Part shown: positions 8,808 through 16,499 of the stretch, piece by piece
Numbering within the stretch: position 1 is the first letter of the stretch
Layout: every line of letters starts with the position of its first letter
NCBI RefSeq assembly: GCF_040276065.1
Contig: NZ_JBELOI010000002.1
Span: 310,001 to 374,000 of the forward strand
DNA from: Castellaniella sp040276065
GTDB lineage: Bacteria; Pseudomonadota; Gammaproteobacteria; Burkholderiales; Burkholderiaceae_B
Length of the DNA stretch: 64,000 nt
Direction: 5' to 3'
The notes under the pieces: model-generated
The model's input: only the letters and a program-made list of their open reading frames with translations
What the model was told of the DNA's origin: nothing
The model's database searches: none
Translations under genes and position numbers: made by a program

Positions 8808-9500
8808 TCAGACGTCTGTCCGCGCGTATTGCTTGGCCATGATATGCCGGTAGGCGCTCTGGATGTCCTGCCACAGGGCGTCGCGCGCGCCGACTGCGTC
8901 CCCGGCCTCGAGGGCGTCGATCATATGTGCGTGGTGATTGACGGCGATGCGGTCGCGCGTCCGCTCGGACCCCACCCTCAGGTCGTAGTTCAGGACCGGG
9001 CCGATGCGCAGCCACAGGATCTCGATGATCTTGAGCAGCATGGGCATGCCCGCGGCCTCGTAGACTTGAAAATGCAGGGACTTGTTCAGCAGGATGGCCT
9101 GGGCCAAGCTGTCACCGCCTTCCCCCATGCGCATCGACAGGGCGTCGTTGAGCTCGCGCAAGTCGCATAGCAGCGCCGGCGTGACGTGCTGGGCGGCCTG
9201 CTCCACCGCGTAGCCCTCGACGTGTAGGCGGATTTTCGTGATTTCTTCGAACTGCTTTGCCGTCATGACCGGCACGCACACGGAGCGGTTGGGCGTGACT
9301 TCGAGCGCCTGATCGGCTACGAGCTGGTAGACCGCTTCGCGCACGGGCATCATGCTGACGCCCATCGCCTCGGCCAAGGAGCGTAGGGACAGGGACTCGC
9401 CCGGCTGCGACTGCCCTGTCAGCAGCAACTCCTTGATCTGGCCAAGGACGTTCGCCCCCAGGGTCTCTGGCCGCGGTGCCGGTTTGAGCGGAATGGGCAT
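8808..9500 (-). CDS. GntR-family (FadR/FCD subfamily) transcriptional regulator
   Basis: 230 residues from the ATG at 9500, preceded by an AAAGAGA stretch at suitable spacing. In-frame ATGs at 9521 and 9536 are possible, but the latter would touch the operator-like repeat. It has the GntR winged HTH (LGQIKELLLTGQSQPGESLSLRSLAEAMGVSMMPVREAVYQL) and an all-helical FCD ligand domain with the metal/ligand residues expected (R-H-E in KIRLHVEGYAVEQA, HFQVYEAAG, NHHAHMIDAL). Such proteins usually repress the divergent catabolic operon and are released by its substrate or an intermediate. The stop lies 4 bases from the converging glmS stop. The probable target is the ABC/aminotransferase operon starting at 9622. 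Confidence 0.9.
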   Translation of the reverse strand: MPIPLKPAPRPETLGANVLGQIKELLLTGQSQPGESLSLRSLAEAMGVSMMPVREAVYQLVADQALEVTPNRSVCVPVMTAKQFEEITKIRLHVEGYAVEQAAQHVTPALLCDLRELNDALSMRMGEGGDSLAQAILLNKSLHFQVYEAAGMPMLLKIIEILWLRIGPVLNYDLRVGSERTRDRIAVNHHAHMIDALEAGDAVGARDALWQDIQSAYRHIMAKQYARTDV

Positions 9501-9537
9501 GGTGTTCGTCTCTTTTTTCATTAGGGTAATCACCATG

Positions 9538-9554
9538 TGTGATCTGTGATCACA
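9538..9554. promoter_or_regulatory. Candidate GntR operator
   Basis: TGTGATC occurs twice in direct succession (9538-9544, 9545-9551), and the second copy is half of the perfect palindrome TGTGATCACA at 9545-9554. It lies between the divergent regulator and the catabolic operon, where a FadR-type repressor should bind. Binding is inferred. Confidence 0.55.
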
Positions 9555-9621
9555 AATGCTTAAGATGATGTCTGTATTCGGTACTGTACGTCAACCGCTT
9601 TTTGTATGAGCAAGGAAAGAC

Positions 9622-10554
9622 ATGGCGAGCAAGAGAAAGGCCATTATCACCTGCGCCGTCACGGGTGCCATCCATACCCCCAGCATGTCGCCTCATTTGC
9701 CGGTGAGCGCGGATGAAATCGCCGAGGCGGCCATCGGTGCGGCGCAAGCCGGCGCCGCCGTCCTGCACTTGCATGCGCGCGATCCCAAGGATGGCCGGCC
9801 GTCGCAGGAGCCCGCGCTCTTTCTGCCGTTTCTGCAAAAGATCAAGGCAGCGACCGACGCCGTCATCAACCTCACGACCGGCGGCAGTCCGCACATGAGC
9901 GTCGAGGAGCGCATGCGTCCGGCCATGCATTTCAAGCCCGAGCTCGCCTCGCTGAACATGGGGTCGATGAATTTCGGCCTGTTTCCGATGCTGGATCGGT
10001 TCAAGACCTTTCAGCATGACTGGGAGCGCCAGCATCTCGAAAACAGCCGAGACCTCGTGTTCAAGAACACCTACAAGGATATCGAGGCGATCCTGCGCAT
10101 GGGAGCCGAGAACGGCACCCGTTTCGAGTTCGAATGCTATGACATCAGCCATCTCTACAACCTGGCGCATTTCATGGATCGCGGTCTCGTCCAGCGGCCG
10201 CCGTTCATCCAGTCGGTGTTCGGCATCCTCGGCGGCATCGGGCCCGATCCCGAGGACCTGATGCATATGCGCCGGACGGCGGACCGGCTGTTCGGTACCG
10301 ATTACCAATGGTCGATCCTGGGCGCCGGGCGCCATCAGATCTCGCTCGCCGCCATCGGGGCGGCGATGGGGGCCAACGTGCGCGTGGGCCTCGAGGATTC
10401 GCTCTGGATCGGGCCGGGGACCCTGGCCGCGTCCAACGCCCAGCAGGTGAGCCGCATCCGTACGGTGCTCGAGGCCCTCAACCTGGAGGTGGCGACGCCC
10501 GCTGAGGCCCGCTCGATGCTACAGCTCAAGGGTGCCGAGCAGGTGGGTTTTTAG
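9622..10554 (+). CDS. Beta-keto acid cleavage enzyme (BKACE/DUF849 family)
   Basis: 310 residues. It matches the BKACE fold family founded on 3-keto-5-aminohexanoate cleavage enzyme Kce. The CAVTGA strand near the N-terminus, the zinc-binding HLHARDPKDG (H49, H51), NLTTGG and the late VRVGLEDSLW segment are all recognisable. These TIM-barrel enzymes use zinc to transfer the acetyl part of a beta-keto acid to an acyl-CoA such as acetyl-CoA, giving acetoacetate plus a new acyl-CoA. The side-chain specificity cannot be read by eye. As first gene of an operon with an aminotransferase and an amine-type ABC importer, it probably cleaves the keto acid made from the imported compound. Confidence 0.88.
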   Translation: MASKRKAIITCAVTGAIHTPSMSPHLPVSADEIAEAAIGAAQAGAAVLHLHARDPKDGRPSQEPALFLPFLQKIKAATDAVINLTTGGSPHMSVEERMRPAMHFKPELASLNMGSMNFGLFPMLDRFKTFQHDWERQHLENSRDLVFKNTYKDIEAILRMGAENGTRFEFECYDISHLYNLAHFMDRGLVQRPPFIQSVFGILGGIGPDPEDLMHMRRTADRLFGTDYQWSILGAGRHQISLAAIGAAMGANVRVGLEDSLWIGPGTLAASNAQQVSRIRTVLEALNLEVATPAEARSMLQLKGAEQVGF

Positions 10555-10597
10555 TTGTTTTTCGTGAATGACTTTTCGTGAAAGAGGCGCGAGTGCC

Positions 10598-11941
10598 ATG
10601 AATACAAGATTGTCCGATGCCAGCCCCCATTCCCGCGTGAATAGGGCGGTGACGCCGAAACTGCCGTACGCGGACCGGGCCAAAGGGGTTTTCATCTATG
10701 ACGAGGCCGGCAATGATTACCTGGATGGTTCCGCCGGGCCCATGGCGGTGTCCCTGGGGCACGGGGTTCCAGAGATCCTGGACGTCATGCGCGAGCAGGC
10801 GGAAAAGATCTGCTTCGCCTACCGGACGCAGTTCGACAGCCGCGCCAAAGAGGGTCTGATCGAGGCGCTGGTCGATTTGGCGCCCGAGGGCTTCGATTGG
10901 GCCTTCCTGGTCAACAGCGGCTCGGAGGGCACCGAGCTGGCTCTGCGCTCGGCCATCCATTATTGGGAATTCAAGGGCCGGCCCGCCAAGGTCAATGTGC
11001 TGGGGCAAAGCATCAGCTATCACGGCATGACCATGGGGTCGCTGTCCATGTCCGGTCACGCCAGCCGCCGCAAGGACTACAGCAGCCTGCTGCACGAGTT
11101 CGCCCTCGGTGTGACGCCGTATTCATTCCGCGCCAAGCAACAGTCGCAGGCCGAATATCTGCGTGAGGTCCTCGACAACTGGGAGCGCGTGCTCGCTGAA
11201 AAGGCGGATATCATCGCCGGCATCATCGTCGAGCCCGTCGTGGGCGCCGCGGGCGGCGCCTTGACGCCTCCCGATGGCTATCTGTCCGGCTTGCGGGCGC
11301 TTTGCGACAAATACGAGGTCCTGCTGATCGCCGACGAGGTCATCACGGGCCTGGGCAGGACGGGCACGTGGTTCGGGTGCGAACACGACGGAGTGGTCCC
11401 GGACATGATCGTGACGGCGAAGGGCATGAGTTCCGGCTTTACGCCGATGGGGGCCGTGCTCTACCACCATCGGGTGTCCGAGAGCTTCCGCGACGTGCAA
11501 CCCCAGGGGCATACGTTCAGCGGCAATCCCTTGAGTTCCGCAGTTTGCCTGGCTGTCGTGCGCTATATGCGCAGCACGCGGATACTGGAGAACGTACGCG
11601 CCAGGGGCGAGCAACTGAAGGCGGGTCTCGAGCGCCTGTCGCAGGCCTACCCCTGGATGGCCGACGTCAGGGGGCGTGGCCTGCTGTGGGGCTTCGAGCT
11701 TCTAGCCGATCCGGAAAAACACACGCCGCCAGCCGCGGAAGTCCAGGCCAACCGGAAATTCGTCGATCATTGCTTCGCCGAGAAGCTCATCGTCTACCCG
11801 GCCGGCGTGGCGCCGTACAACAACGCAATCATCATTTCCCCTCCGCTGACGATCACGGAGCAAGAGGTCGAGGTTCTGTTGACTCGCCTCGAGGCCGGGA
11901 TGCGCGGCTATTCGAAGGAGCTAGGGCCGCGAGGCTCGTGA
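10598..11941 (+). CDS. Class III PLP-dependent aminotransferase
   Basis: 447 residues from the ATG at 10598, which has a GAGG-type site upstream; an in-frame ATG at 10568 lacks one. Class III (ornithine/omega-amino acid) aminotransferase signatures are present: NSGSEGTELALRSA for phosphate binding, SYHGMTMGSLSMSG, LLIADEVITGLGRTG with the PLP-ring Asp, and TAKGMSSGFTPMGAVL with the Schiff-base Lys. Family members move amino groups from omega-amines, beta-amino acids or polyamines to pyruvate or 2-oxoglutarate. It starts 43 bases after the BKACE gene. A beta-amino acid substrate would give exactly the beta-keto acid BKACE needs; that link is inference. Confidence 0.9.
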   Translation: MNTRLSDASPHSRVNRAVTPKLPYADRAKGVFIYDEAGNDYLDGSAGPMAVSLGHGVPEILDVMREQAEKICFAYRTQFDSRAKEGLIEALVDLAPEGFDWAFLVNSGSEGTELALRSAIHYWEFKGRPAKVNVLGQSISYHGMTMGSLSMSGHASRRKDYSSLLHEFALGVTPYSFRAKQQSQAEYLREVLDNWERVLAEKADIIAGIIVEPVVGAAGGALTPPDGYLSGLRALCDKYEVLLIADEVITGLGRTGTWFGCEHDGVVPDMIVTAKGMSSGFTPMGAVLYHHRVSESFRDVQPQGHTFSGNPLSSAVCLAVVRYMRSTRILENVRARGEQLKAGLERLSQAYPWMADVRGRGLLWGFELLADPEKHTPPAAEVQANRKFVDHCFAEKLIVYPAGVAPYNNAIIISPPLTITEQEVEVLLTRLEAGMRGYSKELGPRGS

Positions 11942-11985
11942 TATCCGACCGGCGACGGGTAGGAAAACAGCAGCAGGTTCTCGGC

Positions 11986-13209
11986 ATGATGAACACGAAC
12001 GGCGATTGGCGGAGACTTAAAAAAGAGCATGAAAGGGACAAGAGGAGAAAGGCCGCCGGTGCCGCCCTCCTCGTGCTGCCGGCTGTCGCGTTCGTATGCG
12101 TCACTTTTATTTCCGCGATCGCCTTCTTTTTGTTCAAGAGCGTGGACAACAGCGTGGTGCCGGACACGCTGCCCCACGCAACGGCGGCCATCCAGGGTTG
12201 GTCCGGCCAGGGCACGCCCGGCGAGGAGGTCTATACGGCGCTGTTCGAGGACCTCCGGCAGGCCAAGGGGAGCCAGGACCTGTTCGTCCTTTCGAGGCGG
12301 CTGAATTACCAGCAGCCGGGCTTGATGGCCCTGATCAACAAGACCGCGCGCAGATTGCCCGTCGAGAATCCGCAATCCTACAAAGAGGCCCTGACAGGCA
12401 TCGACGCCAAGTGGGGCGAGCCGGAGGTCTGGCGGCTGATCCATCGGGAATCCTCCAGCCTGACCTCATTCTTTTTGCGCAGCACCATCGGGATGACCGG
12501 CCCCAAGTATGGTGACGTCAGCGACGCGGGCGGCACGGTCTATTCGACCACGCTGCTGAGGACATTCTGGATATCTGCGATCGTGACCGCCGTGTGCCTC
12601 GTGCTCGGATACCCGCTGGCCTATCTGCTGGCGAGCGCGCGGGGCAAGGTGCTGCGGCTGGTATTGCTGGGCCTGGTGCTCACGCCGTTCTGGACTTCCC
12701 TCCTGGTGCGCACGCTCGCCTGGATCGTCATATTTGCAAAGGACGGGATCGCCAATGCCATCCTGGCCTGGATCGGCCTCATTACCGAACCCATTTCGAT
12801 GCTGTACACCCGTGGCGCCTTGTATGTCGGAATGGTGCAGATCCTCCTGCCGTTCATGGTGTTGTCGATCTATTCGGTCATGCGTGGAATCTCGCCCATC
12901 TATGCGCGCGCGGCGCTGTCGCTGGGGGCGAAGCCGCTGTACGCGTTCTATACGGTGTACCTGCCACAGACCATGCCGGGCGTGGGCGCGGGCATCGTCC
13001 TGGTCGGGGTGCTGGCTCTCGGGTTCTACATCACGCCGATGTTTCTGGGCGGGCCCCACGACCAGATGGTGAGTTATTACATCGCGTACTTCACGGATCA
13101 AAACGCCAACTGGGGGATGGCCGCATCCCTGGGGGTATGGCTGCTGGCCTTCACCCTGGTGGCATTCGCGCTGGTCAACAAGTTCGTGGGAGTGAACAAG
13201 GCCAGATGA
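11986..13209 (+). CDS. ABC transporter permease, polyamine/PotB-like
   Basis: 407 residues from the ATG at 11986; the open frame upstream overlaps the aminotransferase gene and is not coding. TM1 (LLVLPAVAFVCVTFISAIAFFLF) is followed by an insert of about 130 residues, long for the PotB family (E. coli PotB 275), then the usual five-helix core with the EAA loop (ARAALSLGAKPLYAFYTVYLPQTMPGVGAG) that contacts the ATPase. It pairs with the second permease at 15681 to form the membrane channel. The insert is probably periplasmic. Confidence 0.88.
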   Translation: MMNTNGDWRRLKKEHERDKRRKAAGAALLVLPAVAFVCVTFISAIAFFLFKSVDNSVVPDTLPHATAAIQGWSGQGTPGEEVYTALFEDLRQAKGSQDLFVLSRRLNYQQPGLMALINKTARRLPVENPQSYKEALTGIDAKWGEPEVWRLIHRESSSLTSFFLRSTIGMTGPKYGDVSDAGGTVYSTTLLRTFWISAIVTAVCLVLGYPLAYLLASARGKVLRLVLLGLVLTPFWTSLLVRTLAWIVIFAKDGIANAILAWIGLITEPISMLYTRGALYVGMVQILLPFMVLSIYSVMRGISPIYARAALSLGAKPLYAFYTVYLPQTMPGVGAGIVLVGVLALGFYITPMFLGGPHDQMVSYYIAYFTDQNANWGMAASLGVWLLAFTLVAFALVNKFVGVNKAR

Positions 13210-13320
13210 CAACCCCCCTCGTTCCCAGCGAGCACACCCAAAGGAGGACTGAAGCAAGTGGCGATGAGATTGACCTGGCATTGAACCGGATATCAACGAT
13301 TTATAAGTGAGGATGACATC

Positions 13321-14358
13321 ATGATTGGTACAAAAGCAGCGTTGTCCACAGTGGCGCTGATGGTTGCCGGGCTTTCGATACAAGTCCAGGCCGCCGAACT
13401 CAATGTTTCATCGTATGGCGGGGCCGATGCGGCCGCCTACCGTGCCGCCTACTGGGAGCCCTTCGAGGCCCAGACCGGCATCAAGGTGAATGAAAGCCTG
13501 TCCGACGGATCCATCGGCAAGGTGCGCTCGCAAGTCGCGAGCGGCCATGTCGTCTGGGATGTGGCGCAGACGGACCTGGGCAATATGACCATCGGCTGCA
13601 GCGAGGGCTTGTTCGAGAAAATCGATCTCACCGGTCTGCCGGTGGACGATTTGCTGCCCAATACGATTTCGGAGTGCGGCATTGCGTCCGAATTCGCGGG
13701 GACCGTGCTGACGTATAACGCCAATGTCGTCAAGGAAGGGCCCACGTCCTGGGAAGGTTTCTGGGATACGGGGAAATTCCCTGGCAAACGGTGCCTGCGC
13801 AAGCATCCGGAAACGCTGATTGCGGCCTTGCTGGCCGATGGCGCGAGCCGGGACGAAATCTACAAGCTGCTGGGCACCGAGGAGGGCGTGAAGCGGGCCT
13901 TCCGCAAGCTGGGCGAGATCAAGCGCGATGTCGTCTGGTGGGAGTCGGGCACGCAGCAGATCCAGAATCTGCTCTCGGGCGAGTGCTCGATCGGCAGCAC
14001 CTGGAACGGGCGGGCGGCGGACGCCAACGCGGCCGGCAACAACCTGAAACTCGTCTGGCAGGCGGGATACTACCTGCAATGGGATAGTTGGACCATTCTG
14101 AAGAACAGCCCGAACAAGGAAGCCGCCAAGCAGTATCTGAAATTCGCGCTCGATCCGCAGCGGCAGGCCGAATTCATGCGGCATATCACCTACGGCGTGG
14201 CCAATGAAAAGGCGTATCCCCTGATCCCGGAGACCTTGCGCGATCAGATGCCGACCACCAAGGAGCACCTGCAGTACGCGGTGGCCTCGGATGCGGAGTT
14301 CTGGCTGCGCAATGGGGACGAACTGAACGCCATGTTCCAGGATTGGGTGTCGCATTGA
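13321..14358 (+). CDS. ABC transporter periplasmic substrate-binding protein (PotD-like)
   Basis: 345 residues with a clear signal peptide (KAALSTVALMVAGLSIQVQA, cleaved before AELNV). The mature protein begins with the beta-strand LNVSSYGG typical of the spermidine/putrescine-type binding proteins (cluster D-I). Trp residues (WWESGTQQI, GSTWNGRAADA, WQAGYYLQWDSW) probably line the ligand site as in PotD. Two Cys (TIGCSEGL, SECG) may pair. It sits inside the operon with both permeases and the ATPase, after a 111-base gap. Ligand unknown: an amine or zwitterion is most likely, judged from the aminotransferase and BKACE neighbours. Confidence 0.9.
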   Translation: MIGTKAALSTVALMVAGLSIQVQAAELNVSSYGGADAAAYRAAYWEPFEAQTGIKVNESLSDGSIGKVRSQVASGHVVWDVAQTDLGNMTIGCSEGLFEKIDLTGLPVDDLLPNTISECGIASEFAGTVLTYNANVVKEGPTSWEGFWDTGKFPGKRCLRKHPETLIAALLADGASRDEIYKLLGTEEGVKRAFRKLGEIKRDVVWWESGTQQIQNLLSGECSIGSTWNGRAADANAAGNNLKLVWQAGYYLQWDSWTILKNSPNKEAAKQYLKFALDPQRQAEFMRHITYGVANEKAYPLIPETLRDQMPTTKEHLQYAVASDAEFWLRNGDELNAMFQDWVSH

Positions 14359-14434
14359 CATTGAGCGCTCGGCGCAGGCCGTGATGTTCGGATACGTGAG
14401 CGGGTCGCCCCATGGTGATCGTGGCGCGGGGGCC

Positions 14435-14449
14435 GGCCCGAAACGGGCC
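14435..14449 (+). other. Intercistronic hairpin after binding-protein gene
   Basis: GGCCCG-AAA-CGGGCC forms a perfect 6-pair stem in the 152-base gap between the binding-protein and ATPase genes. Stem-loops here often protect the upstream mRNA and keep binding protein more abundant than the membrane parts. Function inferred. Confidence 0.4.
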
Positions 14450-14510
14450 CGCCGCCGCGCTGGGGTAGCCCGCGCGCACACCGAGCGGCAAAACTATTGA
14501 AAGGGCAGTC

Positions 14511-15671
14511 ATGGACGGTAGTGCGAACCCGCCCGGGGAAGGTGCGGTGGAGATGGAAAAAGATATCCTGGTCCAATTCAAGAACGTCTCGAAAACCTAT
14601 GACGGGGACGGGCTGGCCGTTCGCAACCTGGACCTGGACATCCGCAAGGGCGAGTTTCTGACCCTGTTGGGGCCCTCTGGGTCCGGGAAAACGACGACGC
14701 TGATGATGCTGGCCGGGTTCGAGACGCCCAGTGACGGTTCCATCTGGTTGTCGGGCAAACGCATCGACACCTTACCGCCCCATCGCCGGGGAATCGGGGT
14801 CGTATTCCAGCAGTATGCGCTGTTTCCGCATATGACGGTGGCGGAAAACATCGCGTATCCGCTGCTGTGTCGCAAGATGCCCAAGCACGAGATACGCGAA
14901 AAGGTGCGGGGCGCGCTCGAACTCGTGCAATTGGCCGATTTCGCCAATCGCAAGCCCAATCAGCTCTCGGGCGGCCAGCAGCAGAGGGTCGCCTTGAGCC
15001 GCGCCCTGGTGTTCGAGCCCTCGATCGTCCTGATGGACGAGCCCCTCGGGGCTCTGGATCGCAAGCTGCGTGAGACCCTGCAGATTGAGATCCGGCGCAT
15101 CCATCGGGAACTGAAGGTGACGATCGTGTATGTCACGCACGATCAGAACGAAGCGCTCACGATGTCCGACCGGATCGCGGTGTACCGAAACGGCGAGATC
15201 AGCCAGATCGACACGCCCGACGCAATCTATGGAAATCCGCGGGACGCCTATGTAGCGACCTTTGTCGGCGAGAGCAATCTGCTGCCGGGCATGATCGAAG
15301 GTGTCGGCGATGGCGGTGCCTTGCGGGTGGCGCTGGATGCCGGCACCGGGGCCGAGGCGCTGGCCGCGGACGGCGCGGCCCTGGAAAAGGGCATGCGCAT
15401 CGTCGCCTCGGTGAGGCCCGAGAACGCCAAGGCATGTGCTTCCCTGGATGACTTGCCCAGCACCCATCCAATCGGGTTCGGGTGCCTCGAGGGGGTTGTC
15501 GCCGACCTGATGTTCCTTGGGGAACAATATCGGATGAGCGTGTCCTTGAGCAATGGACAGATCTTTATCGTCAAGCTCTCGATCGGCGAATCGTCCAGGT
15601 TCGTCATCGGGCAATCGATCGTCGTGTACTGGGACAAGACGGACTTGAAGGTACTGGAAGCCGTAGCGTAG
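14511..15671 (+). CDS. ABC transporter ATP-binding protein (PotA-like)
   Basis: 386 residues. It contains Walker A GPSGSGKTT, the Q-loop at VVFQQYALFPHMTV, the signature LSGGQQQR, Walker B VLMDEPLGALD and the switch His in VYVTHDQNEAL, followed by a C-terminal TOBE-type beta domain (about 270-386). This is the energising subunit of the polyamine-type importer encoded around it. A second in-frame ATG at 14553 (MEKDILVQF) also has a GGTGGAG site, so the first 14 residues are uncertain. It ends 9 bases before the next permease. Confidence 0.92.
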   Translation: MDGSANPPGEGAVEMEKDILVQFKNVSKTYDGDGLAVRNLDLDIRKGEFLTLLGPSGSGKTTTLMMLAGFETPSDGSIWLSGKRIDTLPPHRRGIGVVFQQYALFPHMTVAENIAYPLLCRKMPKHEIREKVRGALELVQLADFANRKPNQLSGGQQQRVALSRALVFEPSIVLMDEPLGALDRKLRETLQIEIRRIHRELKVTIVYVTHDQNEALTMSDRIAVYRNGEISQIDTPDAIYGNPRDAYVATFVGESNLLPGMIEGVGDGGALRVALDAGTGAEALAADGAALEKGMRIVASVRPENAKACASLDDLPSTHPIGFGCLEGVVADLMFLGEQYRMSVSLSNGQIFIVKLSIGESSRFVIGQSIVVYWDKTDLKVLEAVA

Positions 15672-15680
15672 GGGCCTGGA

Positions 15681-16499
15681 ATGAAAATTGCGCAAAACGA
15701 CGTTTGGATTCTTGTCTTTAGGGTGCTGTGCGCCATCATCTTGATGTTCCTGCTGCTGCCCCTGCTCATCATCGTGCCGCTGTCGTTCAGTCCTGACAAG
15801 TTCTTTTCGTTTCCGCCCACCAGCTTTTCCCTCAAGTGGTATGCCAGCATATTCACCAGTGAGCGATGGCTGCAGGCCGGCCTGAATAGCCTGTTCATAT
15901 CGGTTTGTGCCACCCTCTTGGCCACCTGCCTGGGTACGCTGGCTGGCGCCGGCCTGGCGAAGTACCGGTCCAGGACGAGCAATCTCGTCCTGGGACTGCT
16001 CTTGCTGCCCATGCTGGTGCCGATCGTCATTACGGGGGTGGGCATCTTCTTTCTCGACGCCTATCTCGGGATCGCGGGCACGTATGCCAGCATCATCATC
16101 GCGCAGGCTCTGGTCGGGCTGCCATTTGTCGTGATCACCGTCACCGCAACCCTGCAGGGATTCGATCACAACCTGATCCGCGCCGCGCTGAGCCTGGGGG
16201 CGAGTCCGGTCAAGGCGTTCGTCTCCATCCTCATTCCGGTCATCATGCCCGGGGTCCTGGCCGGGGCGCTCTTCGCCTTTGCCGTTTCATTCGACGAGAT
16301 CGTCATCACCTTGTTCCTGATCAGCCCGGGCAAGGAAACCATACCCGTGCAGATATTCTCCGGCATCAGGGACAGCATCAATCCCGAGATCACGGCCATC
16401 GCGTCTTTGCTGCTGCTGGTGTCCGTCCTGATGATGCTGCTCGCGGGCCTCTTGCTGCGCGACCGGGACAAGCTGAGCAGTCTGGTCAAGAATGCATAG
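15681..16499 (+). CDS. ABC transporter permease, polyamine/PotC-like
   Basis: 272 residues with six predicted membrane helices and the EAA loop (IRAALSLGASPVKAFVSILIPVIMPGVLAGALFAF), as in PotC. It forms the heterodimeric channel with the longer permease at 11986. It is the last gene of the operon; its final 14 bases overlap the tail of the converging histidine kinase gene, so no separate terminator region exists between them. Confidence 0.92.
   Translation: MKIAQNDVWILVFRVLCAIILMFLLLPLLIIVPLSFSPDKFFSFPPTSFSLKWYASIFTSERWLQAGLNSLFISVCATLLATCLGTLAGAGLAKYRSRTSNLVLGLLLLPMLVPIVITGVGIFFLDAYLGIAGTYASIIIAQALVGLPFVVITVTATLQGFDHNLIRAALSLGASPVKAFVSILIPVIMPGVLAGALFAFAVSFDEIVITLFLISPGKETIPVQIFSGIRDSINPEITAIASLLLLVSVLMMLLAGLLLRDRDKLSSLVKNA

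Noticed and set aside
11302..11985. Upstream open extension of the first permease
   Set aside because: It lies inside the aminotransferase gene in another frame; the translated text is the Arg/Gly-rich type seen in shadow frames.
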